DNA of 64,000 nucleotides from Rubrivirga marina (GTDB lineage: Bacteria > Bacteroidota > Rhodothermia > Rhodothermales > Rubricoccaceae). Each line of letters begins with the position of its first letter. Positions within the stretch are counted from its first letter, which is position 1. A model generated the notes under the pieces. It was not told the origin of the DNA. It was given only the letters and a program-made list of their open reading frames with translations, and made no database searches. Below are positions 44,964-53,198 of this stretch, in pieces. The DNA lies in contig NZ_MQWD01000001.1 of the NCBI RefSeq assembly GCF_002283365.1, forward strand, positions 1,435,154 through 1,499,153, read 5' to 3'. The position numbers and the translations under genes were made by a program.

Positions 44964-45494
44964 TCAGCCCTTCGGCGTGCGGAGGTCGGCGTCGTGGAGC
45001 CGGTAGGCCAGCTCCTTGAGGTGCTCGGCGTCGCGCTGCACGATGGCGAGGGCGATCCCGTAGAGGTCCGTCGCGTCGCCGTCGAGCGTGGCACGGCGGG
45101 CCCACGCCTCGGCCGGCACCGCCTCGACGGTCCCGCGGAGGGCCTCGCGGGCGGCGCGGAGGTCGCTCAGGAGGTCGCCGAGGTCGCGGTCGTTGGCGTT
45201 CTCCTCCGCCTCCAGTGGGGGCGATTCCAGATCGGGCGCGTCCTCGGCCTGGAGGCGCGCGATCCAGTCAGGGTAGACGTCGCGGTCGAGCGCGGCGAGC
45301 GCGGCGAACGTCTGCTTGGCCGAGAGGTCGGTGGGCATCGGGGCCTGCTCGACGGCCCACGCCGGCAACGCGTCGAGGAGCGGCGCGAGCGCGGCGGCCT
45401 CGTCCTCGAGCCACCCGAGTTGGTCGATCAGCGCCTCGCGGCGGGCCGCCAACGTGGCGGCGTCACGGCGGGGCTCCGAGTACTTGTCGAGCAT
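44964..45494 (-). CDS. DinB-like four-helix protein
   Basis: A 176-residue protein of DinB-superfamily character: the start YSEPRRDAATLAARREALID and helices with the PDWIARLQAEDAPDLESP segment, then LYGIALAIVQRDAEHLKELA. The pattern of a conserved His in helix 4 (QRDAEHLKEL) fits metal binding in this superfamily. The biochemical role is not known; such proteins often act in thiol transfer or stress. The ATG at 45494 is chosen by length. It lies 74 bp after nuoI. Confidence 0.65.
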   Translation of the reverse strand: MLDKYSEPRRDAATLAARREALIDQLGWLEDEAAALAPLLDALPAWAVEQAPMPTDLSAKQTFAALAALDRDVYPDWIARLQAEDAPDLESPPLEAEENANDRDLGDLLSDLRAAREALRGTVEAVPAEAWARRATLDGDATDLYGIALAIVQRDAEHLKELAYRLHDADLRTPKG

Positions 45495-45508
45495 GGGAGG
45501 GAAGGGGG

Positions 45509-45545
45509 ATGCGGGAGTGGGAGGGATACGGGACGCATCCCGCAT
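45509..45545. other. Hairpin between nuoI and the DinB-like gene
   Basis: ATGCGGGA (45509-45516) pairs with TCCCGCAT (45538-45545) around a 21-nt loop that can pair further (GGATACGGGACG). No T-run follows. It may be an attenuator or simple repeat. Confidence 0.4.
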
Positions 45546-45568
45546 GCCCCCTCCCTCCATCTCTCTCG

Positions 45569-46234
45569 TCAGGCCTCGACGTCCTCGGCGAGCGGCTCGG
45601 CGGGGTCGGCCTCGTCCGCCTCGGCGACGGCGTCCTCGACACGGGCCACGTAGTCGAGCCGGTTGCGGAGCGTGTGGACGTTGTTCTCCGGCTTGTGCTG
45701 CCAGTCCCCGGCCGGCTGGCCGTTGCGGCGGCGCTCGAGGAAGTCGAGCCGGTCCTGGAGGCGGGCCTTCGGGACAAGCAGCTTGTCGAGGCCGAAGTGG
45801 GCCTCGTCGCGGGTCTGGAAGGTGAGGTCGTACTCCTTCGACATCACGATGGCCTCCTCGGGGCAGACCTCCTCGCAGAACCCGCAGTAGATGCACCGGA
45901 GCATGTTGATCTCGAACCACTCGGGCTCGCGCTCCTTGATGTCGTCGTGGACCTCGTGGGCCTGCATCGAGATGGCGAGCGGTGGGCAGCTCCGGGCGCA
46001 GAGGCCGCACGAGACGCACCGCGGCCGGCCCTGCTCCTCGACGAGGACCGGGCGCCCGCGGTACGAGTCCGGCGGGTACCACTGCTCCTCGGGGTACTCG
46101 AAGGCGTAGCTGTCGAGCGACATCTTCGAGGCCGAGTAGCCGAGGCCCTTGAAGATCTCCGGCAGGTAGAGGCGCTCCCAGAAGTTGAGCTTCCGCTCGT
46201 CGGGCGTGGCGTTGTTGACGGGCGTTCCGGGCAT
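45569..46234 (-). CDS. nuoI: NADH-quinone oxidoreductase subunit I (2x4Fe-4S)
   Basis: A 221-residue ferredoxin-like subunit of complex I. Two 4Fe-4S motifs are complete: [12 protein letters not shown] (C73, C76, C79, C83) and [12 protein letters not shown] (C114, C117, C120, C124). The intervening [17 protein letters not shown] is typical of NuoI. The C-terminal extension is acidic. No other nuo gene is near, so complex I genes must be scattered in this genome. Confidence 0.92.
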   Translation of the reverse strand: MPGTPVNNATPDERKLNFWERLYLPEIFKGLGYSASKMSLDSYAFEYPEEQWYPPDSYRGRPVLVEEQGRPRCVSCGLCARSCPPLAISMQAHEVHDDIKEREPEWFEINMLRCIYCGFCEEVCPEEAIVMSKEYDLTFQTRDEAHFGLDKLLVPKARLQDRLDFLERRRNGQPAGDWQHKPENNVHTLRNRLDYVARVEDAVAEADEADPAEPLAEDVEA

Positions 46235-46270
46235 CGTGCGGGCGAGAGGCGGGGCCCGGAAGCTACGCCC

Positions 46271-46295
46271 GCCTCGGTACCGGGTTCGCCGAGGC
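46271..46295. repeat. Degenerate palindromic element upstream of nuoI
   Basis: GCCTCGG and CCGAGGC-like arms (GCCTCGGTACC / GCCGAGGC), in the 226-bp gap between nuoI and the PPC-like gene. Confidence 0.5.
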
Positions 46296-46402
46296 CGGCG
46301 CCTTCGCGACGGGTTGACGCAGCCTCACGGCCCGTCGCCCCGAGGCGGCGGCAACACGGCCCGGGACAGGCGCCCCACCACGAGGGGCGGCCCGAGCCGA
46401 GT

Positions 46403-46436
46403 CCGCCCGCCTCGGGCGTGGGGCCGAGGCGGGCGG
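46403..46436. repeat. Palindromic element downstream of the PPC-like gene
   Basis: CCGCCCGCCTCGG and CCGAGGCGGGCGG, 13-bp arms around an 8-nt loop, 25 bp after the PPC-like stop (minus strand). It is the longest-stem copy in the window. Confidence 0.8.
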
Positions 46437-46460
46437 AGTGGGAGGCGAGCCGGGCGTGCG

Positions 46461-46913
46461 TCAGCGCGGGTCGATCTCCGAAATGAACAGCGAGGCCTCG
46501 ACGGGCTCGTCGCCGTACGTCCCGACCCAGATGTCGTAGAGGCCGTCCTCGGCGTTCTCGATCACGACGATCGGGTCGCCGTCGCCGAAGCCGTCGTCGT
46601 CGCAGACCCACGAGCCGTCGGGGAGGTTGACCAGGAGCGTCGTGTCGTCGGCGCCGATGGCCGAGATGTAGAGGGTGCTCGAGCCCGAGGTCGTGTAGTA
46701 GAGGTCCACGTCCGGGGCCTCGGCGACGGTGCCGTAGTCGCAGCCGGAGACGGCCGGGGTGACCGTGCCGCCGGCCGTCAGCGAGACCTCGACGGGGTCG
46801 GGCTCGAACCCCTCATCGAGCTCGAGGTCGCCGAACGTCGGCGGGGCGGAGACGTCCTGGGCCTGCGCGGGCAGGGCCAGGGCGGCCAGGGCGGCGAAAA
46901 GGAAGAGGCGCAT
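46461..46913 (-). CDS. Secreted pre-peptidase C-terminal-like (PPC) domain protein
   Basis: A 150-residue protein with a signal peptide (MRLFLFAALAALALPAQAQ). The mature part resembles short bacterial PPC-like proteins: VEVSLTAGGTVTPAVSGCDY, DVDLYYTTSGSSTLYISAIG, DDTTLLVNLPDGSWVCDDDG and GLYDIWVGTYGDEPVEASLF. Two cysteines could pair. The family is widespread in marine bacteria without known function. It lies 78 bp downstream of the response regulator on the same strand. Confidence 0.8.
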   Translation of the reverse strand: MRLFLFAALAALALPAQAQDVSAPPTFGDLELDEGFEPDPVEVSLTAGGTVTPAVSGCDYGTVAEAPDVDLYYTTSGSSTLYISAIGADDTTLLVNLPDGSWVCDDDGFGDGDPIVVIENAEDGLYDIWVGTYGDEPVEASLFISEIDPR

Positions 46914-46991
46914 GGTACCGGAAAAAAGGGAGATGCCGTCGCGACGGGCGGCTGTCGGAGGGTACGCCAGAACCGGTCGGCGGCGACCGCC

Positions 46992-47606
46992 TCAGGTCGC
47001 CTTCACGATCCCGTTCTCCCAGGCCCACGCCACGGCCTCGCGCGCCGAGCTCACGCCGAGCTTCGAGTAGACCGCCGCGAGGTGGTTGCGGACCGTGTTC
47101 TCGGCGATCCGAAGCCGCTCGCCGATCGCTGCGTTGTCGACGCCGCGGGCCATCAGCACGAGCACCTCGTGTTCGCGCCCGGTGAGCGGCGAGAGCATCT
47201 CGGGCTTCTTCGGGATCGGCACGAACCACCGGCCCTCGCCGCGGTGGACCGCCAGCACGGCCTCGCGGACGGCCGTCGGGTGCTGGTCCTTCGTGATGTA
47301 GCCGGCCGCGCCCGCGTCGAGAAGCCCGTGGATGTAGGCCGAGTCGTTGTAGGCCGAGACGGCGAGGATCCGCGGCGCCTCAGGATCCTCGCGGAGCGCC
47401 TCCGCGACCTCGGGCCCCGGCACTTCCGGCATGTTCATGTCGAGGAGCAGGACGTCCGGGCGGAGTCGACGGACCAGCTTGAGCGCCTCGTCCCCGTCGG
47501 CCGCCTCGCCGACGACCTCGATCTGGCCGCCCTTCTCGAGCGCGTCGCGGATGCCGGAGCGGAACACGGGGTGGTCGTCGGCGACGACGACAGTGACTGG
47601 GGGCAT
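46992..47606 (-). CDS. LuxR/NarL-type response regulator
   Basis: A 204-residue regulator. The receiver domain has the acidic pair VVADDHPVFRSGIRDAL, phospho-acceptor D56 in LLLDMNMP, and a switch Thr/Ser and Lys in AVSAYN and GYITKDQ. The C-terminal HTH has LSPLTGREHEVLVLMARGVD, then IGERLRIAENTVRNHLAAVY, SKLGVSSAREAVAWA. The histidine kinase gene lies 79 bp upstream, so the pair forms one two-component system. Targets are unknown. Confidence 0.94.
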   Translation of the reverse strand: MPPVTVVVADDHPVFRSGIRDALEKGGQIEVVGEAADGDEALKLVRRLRPDVLLLDMNMPEVPGPEVAEALREDPEAPRILAVSAYNDSAYIHGLLDAGAAGYITKDQHPTAVREAVLAVHRGEGRWFVPIPKKPEMLSPLTGREHEVLVLMARGVDNAAIGERLRIAENTVRNHLAAVYSKLGVSSAREAVAWAWENGIVKAT

Positions 47607-47659
47607 TGCAGAAGGGGCGATGGGGTGAGGGGCTGTTCTGTGGGCAACCCCGACGGGGT

Positions 47660-47679
47660 CCGCCTCGACGTCGAGGCGG
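47660..47679. repeat. Palindromic element between histidine kinase and response regulator genes
   Basis: A perfect palindrome, CCGCCTCGACGTCGAGGCGG, 6 bp after the kinase stop. It lies inside the two-component pair and may tune the ratio of the two products. Confidence 0.85.
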
Positions 47680-47685
47680 GCGGAG

Positions 47686-48828
47686 TCAGACCGGGGGAGC
47701 GGTTTCTGCCAGGTCCCGCTTTCCGTGCCCCAACTCCCGCGCCAAGCGGTGTGGGGCGAGCGGGACGTCGAGGGCGACGCGCGTGCCGCCGAGCGGGCTC
47801 CGGCCGAGCGCCAGCGTGCCGCGGAGGAGGTCGGCCCGCTCCTGCATCCCGAGGAGGCCGTAGTGCCCCCGCGCGGCGTAGTCGAGGGCGTCGGCGGCGG
47901 GCGGACCAGTCCCGTCGTCGTCGACGGTCAGGCGGAGCGTGGCGTCGTCGAGCGACAGGGCGAGGTCGACGCGGTCGCCGCCGGCGTGCTGGGCCGCGTT
48001 GTTGAGCGCCTCCTGCGCGATGCGGTAGAGCGCGAGCCGCTTTTCGTCCGAGAGCGCGGGCCCGTCGACCACGGCGCGCGTCGCGTCGTCGGCGCGGAAG
48101 CGGACGTCGAGGTCGGTGGCGTCGCTCCAGCCGGCGCGGTCGGCGAGGGCCGCGAGCGCCGCCGTCAGCCCGAACGCGTCGAGCGCCGACGGGCGGAGCT
48201 CGTCGCACAGCGCCCGGAGCTCGCCGACGACGCCGTTGACGGCCGCGCGCGTGGTCTCGCCGCCGGCTTGCCCGGCGAGCGCGACCTGCACGGCGCAGAG
48301 GTCCTGGACCGGCCCGTCGTGGAGCTCGCGGGCCACGTGCGCACGCTCGGCCTCGCGCGCCGCCGCCAGCCGCCGCCGGAACTCGGCCCGCGTCCGCCGC
48401 GCCCGCCTCGCGCGCCGCTCCCACACGACGGCCCCACCCACGAGCGCGATGAGGGCGATCGCCAGCAGGCCCAACGCGAGCGTCCCGACCGGCACCGCCG
48501 TCGCCAGCCGGACGACCGACCGGTCGTCGACGTCGATGTTGAACGGGACGGTCGACGGCGCGGGCAGCGTCGTCTCGAGCGCGCCCGCCAGCGCCGCCCG
48601 GTCGAGCGCGTCGACGAACGCGCCGTAGGGGATCGTGACGGTCGGCTGCCCCTCGGCGCCCTGCCCGAACACGACGACGCTGTCGCGGACGACCTCGAAG
48701 TAGACCAGCCGCCCGTCCCCCTCGACGAAGCCCGCCGTCCGCGGCGACTCCCCCGACCTCGACGCCGAGGCGGGCTGGGCCGACGCTGGAACAGCGGCGA
48801 AGAGGAGAGCGAGGAGGAGCGGGCGCAC
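47686..48828 (-). CDS. Sensor histidine kinase (HisKA_3/NarX-like)
   Basis: A 380-residue kinase with a signal peptide (MRPLLLALLFAAVPASAQ), a periplasmic domain of about 80 residues (ending PSTVPFNIDVDDRSVVRL), one transmembrane helix (about 112-136) and a cytoplasmic kinase part. The phospho-acceptor is H170 in RELHDGPVQDL. The ATPase part has RIAQEALNNAAQHAGG and GHYGLLGMQERADLL. The signal peptide region contains a palindrome copy (PASASRSGES). The small sensor domain has no family I recognise. Confidence 0.9.
   Translation of the reverse strand: MRPLLLALLFAAVPASAQPASASRSGESPRTAGFVEGDGRLVYFEVVRDSVVVFGQGAEGQPTVTIPYGAFVDALDRAALAGALETTLPAPSTVPFNIDVDDRSVVRLATAVPVGTLALGLLAIALIALVGGAVVWERRARRARRTRAEFRRRLAAAREAERAHVARELHDGPVQDLCAVQVALAGQAGGETTRAAVNGVVGELRALCDELRPSALDAFGLTAALAALADRAGWSDATDLDVRFRADDATRAVVDGPALSDEKRLALYRIAQEALNNAAQHAGGDRVDLALSLDDATLRLTVDDDGTGPPAADALDYAARGHYGLLGMQERADLLRGTLALGRSPLGGTRVALDVPLAPHRLARELGHGKRDLAETAPPV
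48754..48773. repeat. Palindromic element copy within histidine kinase gene
   Basis: CGACCTCGACGCCGAGGCGG lies at the signal-peptide cleavage region and encodes PASASRSGES on the minus strand. It is read in a different frame and orientation from the RLGxEA copies. Confidence 0.55.
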
Positions 48829-48931
48829 GGGTGGGGACGGCGGGGCGCTCCCAAGCTAGGTCGCGCCCCGTCGGCGTCCTGATCCAGACGGACGCCGGTC
48901 CCCTGGTCCGATCGGACTACGCCGCGCCGAG

Positions 48932-49870
48932 CTACGCCGCCTCGGCGCGCTGGGCGGCGTCGCTCACGAACGTCAGCCAGCCGTGCGGGTTGGCCGTGTC
49001 GCGGAGGGCCTCGAAGTAGGCCGCCTGGAGCTCGGCCGTGATCGGCCCGCGGGCGCCGCTCCCGATCGTGTAGTGGTCGACCGAGCGGATCGGCGTAACC
49101 TCGGCGGCCGTGCCCGTGAAGAACAACTCGTCGGCGAGGTAGAGCGCCTCGCGCGGGAGGCTCCGCTCGATCACCTCGTAGCCGCGGTCGCGGGCGATCC
49201 GCATGACCGAGTCGCGCGTGATGCCGGGGAGGATGGAGAGCGTCTGCGGCGGCGTCGCGATCACGCCGTCGCGGATCACGAACAGGTTCTCGCCCGAGCC
49301 CTCCGAGAGGAGCCCGTCGACGCTCAGCGCGATGCCCTCCGAGAACCCGTTCTTGATGGCCTCCATCTTGATGAGGCTCCCGCCGAGGTAGTTGCCGCCG
49401 GCCTTCGCCATCGCCGGCAGCGTGTTCGGCGCCGGCCGGTTCCACGACGAGACCTGCACGTCGACCCCCTGCTCCATGGCCTCGGCCCCGAGGTAGGCGC
49501 CCCACTCCCACACCGCGATCGCCGTGTGGACCGGATTCTTGAGCGGGTTGACGCCCATCGGGCCGTGCCCGCGGAACGAGACCGGGCGGATGTAGCACGA
49601 GGCGAGCCCGCTCGCGGCGACCGTCTCCACGACGGCCTCGCTCAGCGTGTCGACGGAATAACCGAGGTCCATCCGGTGGATCTTCGCCGAGTCGACGAGC
49701 CGGCGCATGTGCTCCTCGAGGCGGAAGATGGCCGGGCCGCGGTCGGTGTCGTACGCGCGGATCCCCTCGAACACGCTCGACCCGTAGTGGACGACGTGGG
49801 ACAGGACGTGGATGGTGGCGTCCTCGTAGGCGACGAGCTCGCCGTTGAACCAGATGCGGGGCTGCGACAT
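48932..49870 (-). CDS. ilvE: Branched-chain amino acid aminotransferase
   Basis: A 312-residue PLP class IV aminotransferase. It starts [20 protein letters not shown], then [17 protein letters not shown]. The PLP lysine is probably K156 in [13 protein letters not shown]. The class signature is [12 protein letters not shown], and the end has [20 protein letters not shown]. It interconverts leucine, isoleucine and valine with their keto acids. No other ilv or leu genes are adjacent. Confidence 0.94.
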   Translation of the reverse strand: MSQPRIWFNGELVAYEDATIHVLSHVVHYGSSVFEGIRAYDTDRGPAIFRLEEHMRRLVDSAKIHRMDLGYSVDTLSEAVVETVAASGLASCYIRPVSFRGHGPMGVNPLKNPVHTAIAVWEWGAYLGAEAMEQGVDVQVSSWNRPAPNTLPAMAKAGGNYLGGSLIKMEAIKNGFSEGIALSVDGLLSEGSGENLFVIRDGVIATPPQTLSILPGITRDSVMRIARDRGYEVIERSLPREALYLADELFFTGTAAEVTPIRSVDHYTIGSGARGPITAELQAAYFEALRDTANPHGWLTFVSDAAQRAEAA

Positions 49871-50027
49871 GGGGGCGGAGGGGAGGGAAGGGGACGACTC
49901 CCGCCGGCCTCACCGACGGCGTCGGCCCCAGGATACGCGGGGCCCGATCTCCGGTAGCGCTTCCAGCCTTGATTCGGCGCAGTCTTCGCGGATCGCCCCG
50001 CCGGCCTCGGGCGGGCTCCCGACCGGA

Positions 50028-51068
50028 CTAGGCGGGCGGCGCCGTCGTCGCCCGCTCGACGAGAGAGGCGTCGAGGAGGATCGACGTCGGCTCGGCCGAC
50101 GCGTCGGCCATGGCGTCGAGCAGGAGGGTCGCCGCGCGTCGGCCCATCTCGCGCTGCGGCACGTGGACTGTCGTGAGCGGGGCGGGCAGGTAGCTCGCCG
50201 CCGGGATGTCGTCGAACCCCACCACCGACACGTCGTCGGGCACGCGGAGGCCGAGCTCCGTGAGCGCGCGGATGAGCCCGAGCGCGACGAGGTCGTTGAA
50301 GCACGTGACGGCCGTCGGCCGGTCGTGGGCGCGGTCGCGGAAGTACTCGAGCCCGGTCCGGTACCCGTCCTCGAACCCGGACCCGGCCGGGACCACGAGC
50401 GACGGCGTGAACGGGAGCGGCGACTGCCCGACGGCCCGCTCGAACCCGAGCGACCGGTCCTGACTGTGGCGCGTGTACGTCGGCCCCGCGAAGTGGACCA
50501 CGCGCTCGTGGCCCAGCCCGAGGAGATGGCGCACCGCCAGCGCCGCCGCCTCGACGTTGTCGACGCTCACCGCGTTCGTGGGCAGCCCGAGGACCGTCTC
50601 CAGCAGGACGAACGGGAAGCCCGAGCGCCGGAGCATGAACAGGTGCGAGAGGTCGGCGTGGGCGTCGAGGACCGGCGCGATGATGACGCCGCCGACGAAC
50701 CGGTTGCGGAGCGAGTCGATGGCCGTCCCCTCCCGCTCGTAGTCGCCCTCGGAGGTGCAGACGAGCGAGACGTACCCGCGCTCGTCGAGGGCCTGGCCGG
50801 CCCCCTTCACGACCTCGGCGTAGAACGGGTTGTCGATCTCCTTGATCACGACGCCGACGCCCGGCGGCTGGACGGCCGCGGCGTCGCCGAGGCCGGCGAG
50901 GTGGCGGGCCGACGTCGAGGGACGGTACCCGAGCTCGGCCATCACGTGGCGGACGCGGGCCCGCGTCGTCTCGCGCACGCCCGAACGGTCGTTGAGCACG
51001 GCCGAGACGGTCCCCGTGGAGACCCCGGCCTGCTCGGCGACGTCAGAGATGGTGATCCGCTTCGGCAT
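50028..51068 (-). CDS. LacI family transcriptional regulator
   Basis: A 346-residue repressor. The N-terminal HTH is ITISDVAEQAGVSTGTVSAV, LNDRSGVRETTRARV, followed by the hinge ELGYRPSTSARHLAG. The effector domain is a periplasmic-binding-protein fold (VVIKEIDNPFYAEVVKGAGQ, ending VSVVGFDDIPAASYLPAPLT and TVHVPQREMG). It probably senses a sugar. It is divergent from the TIM-barrel gene; a perfect LacI-type palindrome lies between them (51289-51300). A similar core upstream of the ThuA-like gene may be a second target. Confidence 0.93.
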   Translation of the reverse strand: MPKRITISDVAEQAGVSTGTVSAVLNDRSGVRETTRARVRHVMAELGYRPSTSARHLAGLGDAAAVQPPGVGVVIKEIDNPFYAEVVKGAGQALDERGYVSLVCTSEGDYEREGTAIDSLRNRFVGGVIIAPVLDAHADLSHLFMLRRSGFPFVLLETVLGLPTNAVSVDNVEAAALAVRHLLGLGHERVVHFAGPTYTRHSQDRSLGFERAVGQSPLPFTPSLVVPAGSGFEDGYRTGLEYFRDRAHDRPTAVTCFNDLVALGLIRALTELGLRVPDDVSVVGFDDIPAASYLPAPLTTVHVPQREMGRRAATLLLDAMADASAEPTSILLDASLVERATTAPPA

Positions 51069-51472
51069 CGGGTGAGTAGCGAGAAACCGCGCCGCCCAGG
51101 AGGGCGCACGCGGTCGGCCGGAGGATACGACAGGCCTCCTGGTCGGGCCGTCCCACTCGAGAGCGCGGACGTACCAGCCGCGCCGCGTCCCCGGCCAATC
51201 GGTCGATCCCTGCGGTGGTGAGTGTCGGCGGACGCCGTGGGAATCGGGCGGTCTATAGCTACTCTTGGTCGACGAGGAGAGGGTTGTATGAAGCGCTTCA
51301 GTAAGCGGTGTCCCGATTCGACTTCACCCGTCGAGATCGAATTTGTCAATCGAATGGCCCAAAAGGCGCTATGTATGGGCGTCTGTGGGACAAAGTCGGA
51401 GAGCGGCTTCAAGGACTGGCGGCGGGGAAAAGATTCTGTTATTTAGCGGTTCAGGCGTTCAGTCTCAGACGC
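51069..51472. other. Divergent regulatory region between LacI and TIM-barrel genes
   Basis: A 404-bp region, clearly AT-richer than its surroundings from about 51240 to 51470. It holds the LacI-type palindrome and AT-rich words such as ATTTGTCAAT (51341-51350), CTATGTATG and TGTTATTTAG that may include promoters, but I cannot fix a -10/-35 pair with confidence. Small frames here lack coding signal. Confidence 0.55.
51289..51300. promoter_or_regulatory. LacI-family operator
   Basis: TGAAGCGCTTCA is a perfect 12-bp palindrome with the central CG typical of LacI/GalR-family operators. It lies 220 bp upstream of the repressor gene and 173 bp before the TIM-barrel start, so it could control both. 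Confidence 0.7.
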
Positions 51473-52513
51473 ATGCCCTTCCGCGACCTCCGCTGCCAAG
51501 CCTCTCGCTGCCCGGACGCGTCCCCTCTCGCGCCCGGGTTCTCCGTCGGCGCGTGGTACCTCGGGGAGGCCGACGGCCGGTTCCACGGGACGCCGCTGGA
51601 GGCCGATGAGGTCGAGGCCCGGCTCGAAGCGGCCGTGTCCCTGGCGGGCTACGGGGGGCGGGGGGTCGTCGGCGTGGAGGCGTCGTACCCCAACGAGATC
51701 CACGAGGGCAACCTCGACCTCTGGCGGCGCGCCCTCGACGGGACGGGGGTCCGCCTCGCCGCCGTCCACCCCCACCTCGCGGACGACCTCGGGGGGGCGC
51801 TCGCCCATGCAGACGACAGCGTCCGGCAGGCCGCCATCAACCGGACGGCCGGGGCCCTCCGGCTCGCGCGCGAGGCCGAGGCGGACCTCGTCGCCGTTTG
51901 GGCCGGCGCCGACGGGTACGTCGTCCCCTTCGGCACGGACGTGGTCGAGCGGCGGCGGCGGTTCGTCGACGGGCTGGCCGAGGCGATGGACGCCGCGCCG
52001 GGCGTCCGCGTGGCGCTCGACGCCGAGCCGTTCGAGCCCCGGTGGCGCCCCTTGTTCGGACCTGCCGGCGGCGTCGTCTTGGCCCGGGACGTGGAGGCCT
52101 CGCTGGGGGCCGACGAGAACTGTCAGCGGCTCGCCGAGGGCCACGCGCTCGTGACGATGAACCCCGAACTCGGCGACGGGATGGAGGACGAGGGCGACCT
52201 CCCGGGCACGCTGGCGTGGTCCCTCGCCGAGGGGCGCCTCGCGCACGTCCACTGGAGCCGGTGGCCCCTCGGCCGCTACCTCGTCGCCCCCGGCCTCGAC
52301 GCGCCGACGCCGATGGAGGTCGGTCTCTACGCGCTCCGCCGGGGCGGCTACCGCGGGCTGATCGGTCTCGACGTCCACCCCGCAGGGGCGCCGCCCGTCG
52401 TCGCGTTGAAAGTGGCGATGGACGCGATCCGCGCGGCCTGTGACCGCGTCAACGGGCTGGACCTCACCGCGTTGGCCGAGGCGAACGACGGCAGGGGAAG
52501 GGTCGGCGACTGA
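51473..52513 (+). CDS. Xylose isomerase-like TIM-barrel protein
   Basis: A 346-residue protein of the AP-endonuclease-2/xylose-isomerase-like barrel family (sugar phosphate isomerase/epimerase). Visible strands and loops are GVVGVEASYPNEIHEGNLDL, GVRLAAVHPHLADDL, VRVALDAEPFEPRWRP, HALVTMNPELGDGM and LAHVHWSRWPLGRYL, ending GLIGLDVHPAGAPPVVALKV. Acidic and His residues at strand ends (E in ASYPNE, D/E in DAEPFEP, H in HVHWSR and HPAG) could bind a divalent metal. It sits under the LacI palindrome, so it is probably induced by a sugar. The substrate is unknown. The ATG at 51473 is chosen. Confidence 0.82.
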   Translation: MPFRDLRCQASRCPDASPLAPGFSVGAWYLGEADGRFHGTPLEADEVEARLEAAVSLAGYGGRGVVGVEASYPNEIHEGNLDLWRRALDGTGVRLAAVHPHLADDLGGALAHADDSVRQAAINRTAGALRLAREAEADLVAVWAGADGYVVPFGTDVVERRRRFVDGLAEAMDAAPGVRVALDAEPFEPRWRPLFGPAGGVVLARDVEASLGADENCQRLAEGHALVTMNPELGDGMEDEGDLPGTLAWSLAEGRLAHVHWSRWPLGRYLVAPGLDAPTPMEVGLYALRRGGYRGLIGLDVHPAGAPPVVALKVAMDAIRAACDRVNGLDLTALAEANDGRGRVGD

Positions 52514-52543
52514 GGAGGCCGCGTTCTGGTGTGCGTTCTCCGG

Positions 52544-52617
52544 TGGGCGGTGAGGGACTCGAACCCCCGACCCTCTCGGTGTAAACGAGATGCTCTAACC
52601 AACTGAGCTAACCGCCC
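52544..52617 (-). tRNA. tRNA-Val(TAC)
   Basis: The minus strand reads GGGCGGTTAGCTCAGTTGGT at the 5' end with a full cloverleaf: acceptor GGGCGGT/ACCGCCC, D-arm, anticodon stem TCTCG/CGAGA with loop TTTACAC (anticodon TAC), T-arm GGGTTCGAGTCCC. The discriminator is A; CCA is not encoded. Length is 74 nt. Confidence 0.95.
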
Positions 52618-52625
52618 GGGTGCGT

Positions 52626-52659
52626 CCGCCTCGGGGGCCTCGCGGGGAGACCGAGGCGG
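52626..52659. repeat. Palindromic element between the two tRNA genes
   Basis: CCGCCTCGG and CCGAGGCGG arms around a 16-nt loop. It lies upstream of tRNA-Val and next to the tRNA-Gly terminator. Confidence 0.7.
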
Positions 52660-52668
52660 AGCCCGACG

Positions 52669-52701
52669 AAAAAGGGCCGGCCGACTGTTGCCGACCGGCC
52701 C
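52669..52701 (-). terminator. Rho-independent terminator after tRNA-Gly
   Basis: On the minus strand GGGCCGG pairs with CCGGCCC and is followed by TTTTT (52669-52673). It begins 4 nt after the tRNA-Gly 3' end. It is the clearest intrinsic terminator in the window. Confidence 0.8.
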
Positions 52702-52704
52702 CGG

Positions 52705-52777
52705 AGCGGGAAACGGGACTCGAACCCGCGACCCTCAGCTTGGGAAGCTGATGCTCTACCAACTGAGCTATTCCCGC
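52705..52777 (-). tRNA. tRNA-Gly(CCC)
   Basis: The minus strand starts GCGGGAATAGCTCAGTTGGT. The acceptor is GCGGGAA/TTCCCGC, the anticodon stem CAGCT/AGCTG with loop TTCCCAA (anticodon CCC), and the T-arm GGGTTCGAGTCCC. The discriminator is T and CCA is not encoded. Length is 73 nt. Confidence 0.95.
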
Positions 52778-52804
52778 AGAGCGCCCCTTGAGGCGCGAAC
52801 GACG

Positions 52805-52834
52805 AAGGTACGGGACCGGCCCGGGCCGCGTCAA
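52805..52834 (-). promoter_or_regulatory. Promoter for tRNA-Gly
   Basis: On the minus strand TTGACG, 18 nt, TACCTT gives -35 and -10 boxes that end 28 bp before the tRNA-Gly 5' end. A short leader fits tRNA transcription. Confidence 0.6.
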
Positions 52835-52881
52835 TACGGGACGCTCGTGGGGCGCGAGGGGCGGTCCGAAGTCAACGGCCC

Positions 52882-52915
52882 TTCACGGGCGCCCTGGGGC
52901 GGCACGGTATCTTTC
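52882..52915 (+). promoter_or_regulatory. Candidate promoter for rpmH
   Basis: TTCACG (52882-52887) and TATCTTTC (52908-52915) are about 20 bp apart. The second box resembles TAnnTTTG with one change. It lies about 100 bp before the rpmH start. Confidence 0.4.
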
Positions 52916-53017
52916 GAGCCCGCCGCCCGTGCACCCGATGCTCGCAGGCGGCGCCTTTGTGTTTCCCCGCCGGCGAGTCCCGCCGGTGCTCGACGCCGCG
53001 CCCCTGGCGCCCCACCG

Positions 53018-53173
53018 ATGAAGCGCACCTATCAGCCCAGCCGCCGCAAGCGCGCCAACAAGCACGGCTTCCGCTCGCGCATGGCCACCAAGAACGGCCG
53101 GAACGTCCTCGCCCGTCGCCGCGCCAAGGGCCGCCACGCCCTGACGGTCAGCGACACGAAGCCGGGCAAGTAG
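53018..53173 (+). CDS. rpmH: Ribosomal protein L34
   Basis: A 51-residue protein, [20 protein letters not shown], then [20 protein letters not shown]. This is the highly conserved L34 sequence of the large ribosomal subunit. It precedes rnpA by 25 bp as in nearly all bacteria. Confidence 0.98.
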   Translation: MKRTYQPSRRKRANKHGFRSRMATKNGRNVLARRRAKGRHALTVSDTKPGK

Positions 53174-53198
53174 CCTGCCGGCGCGTGCCGCCAGCCCC

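Noticed and set aside
46914-46991. A possible terminator (CCGTCGCGACGG followed by TTTTTT on the minus strand) after the response regulator
   Set aside because: The palindrome has no loop and the T-run lies about 10 nt away, so it does not form a standard terminator.
51222-51446. A 74-codon frame in the LacI/TIM-barrel intergenic region
   Set aside because: It overlaps the operator palindrome and AT-rich regulatory sequence and lacks a recognisable domain.
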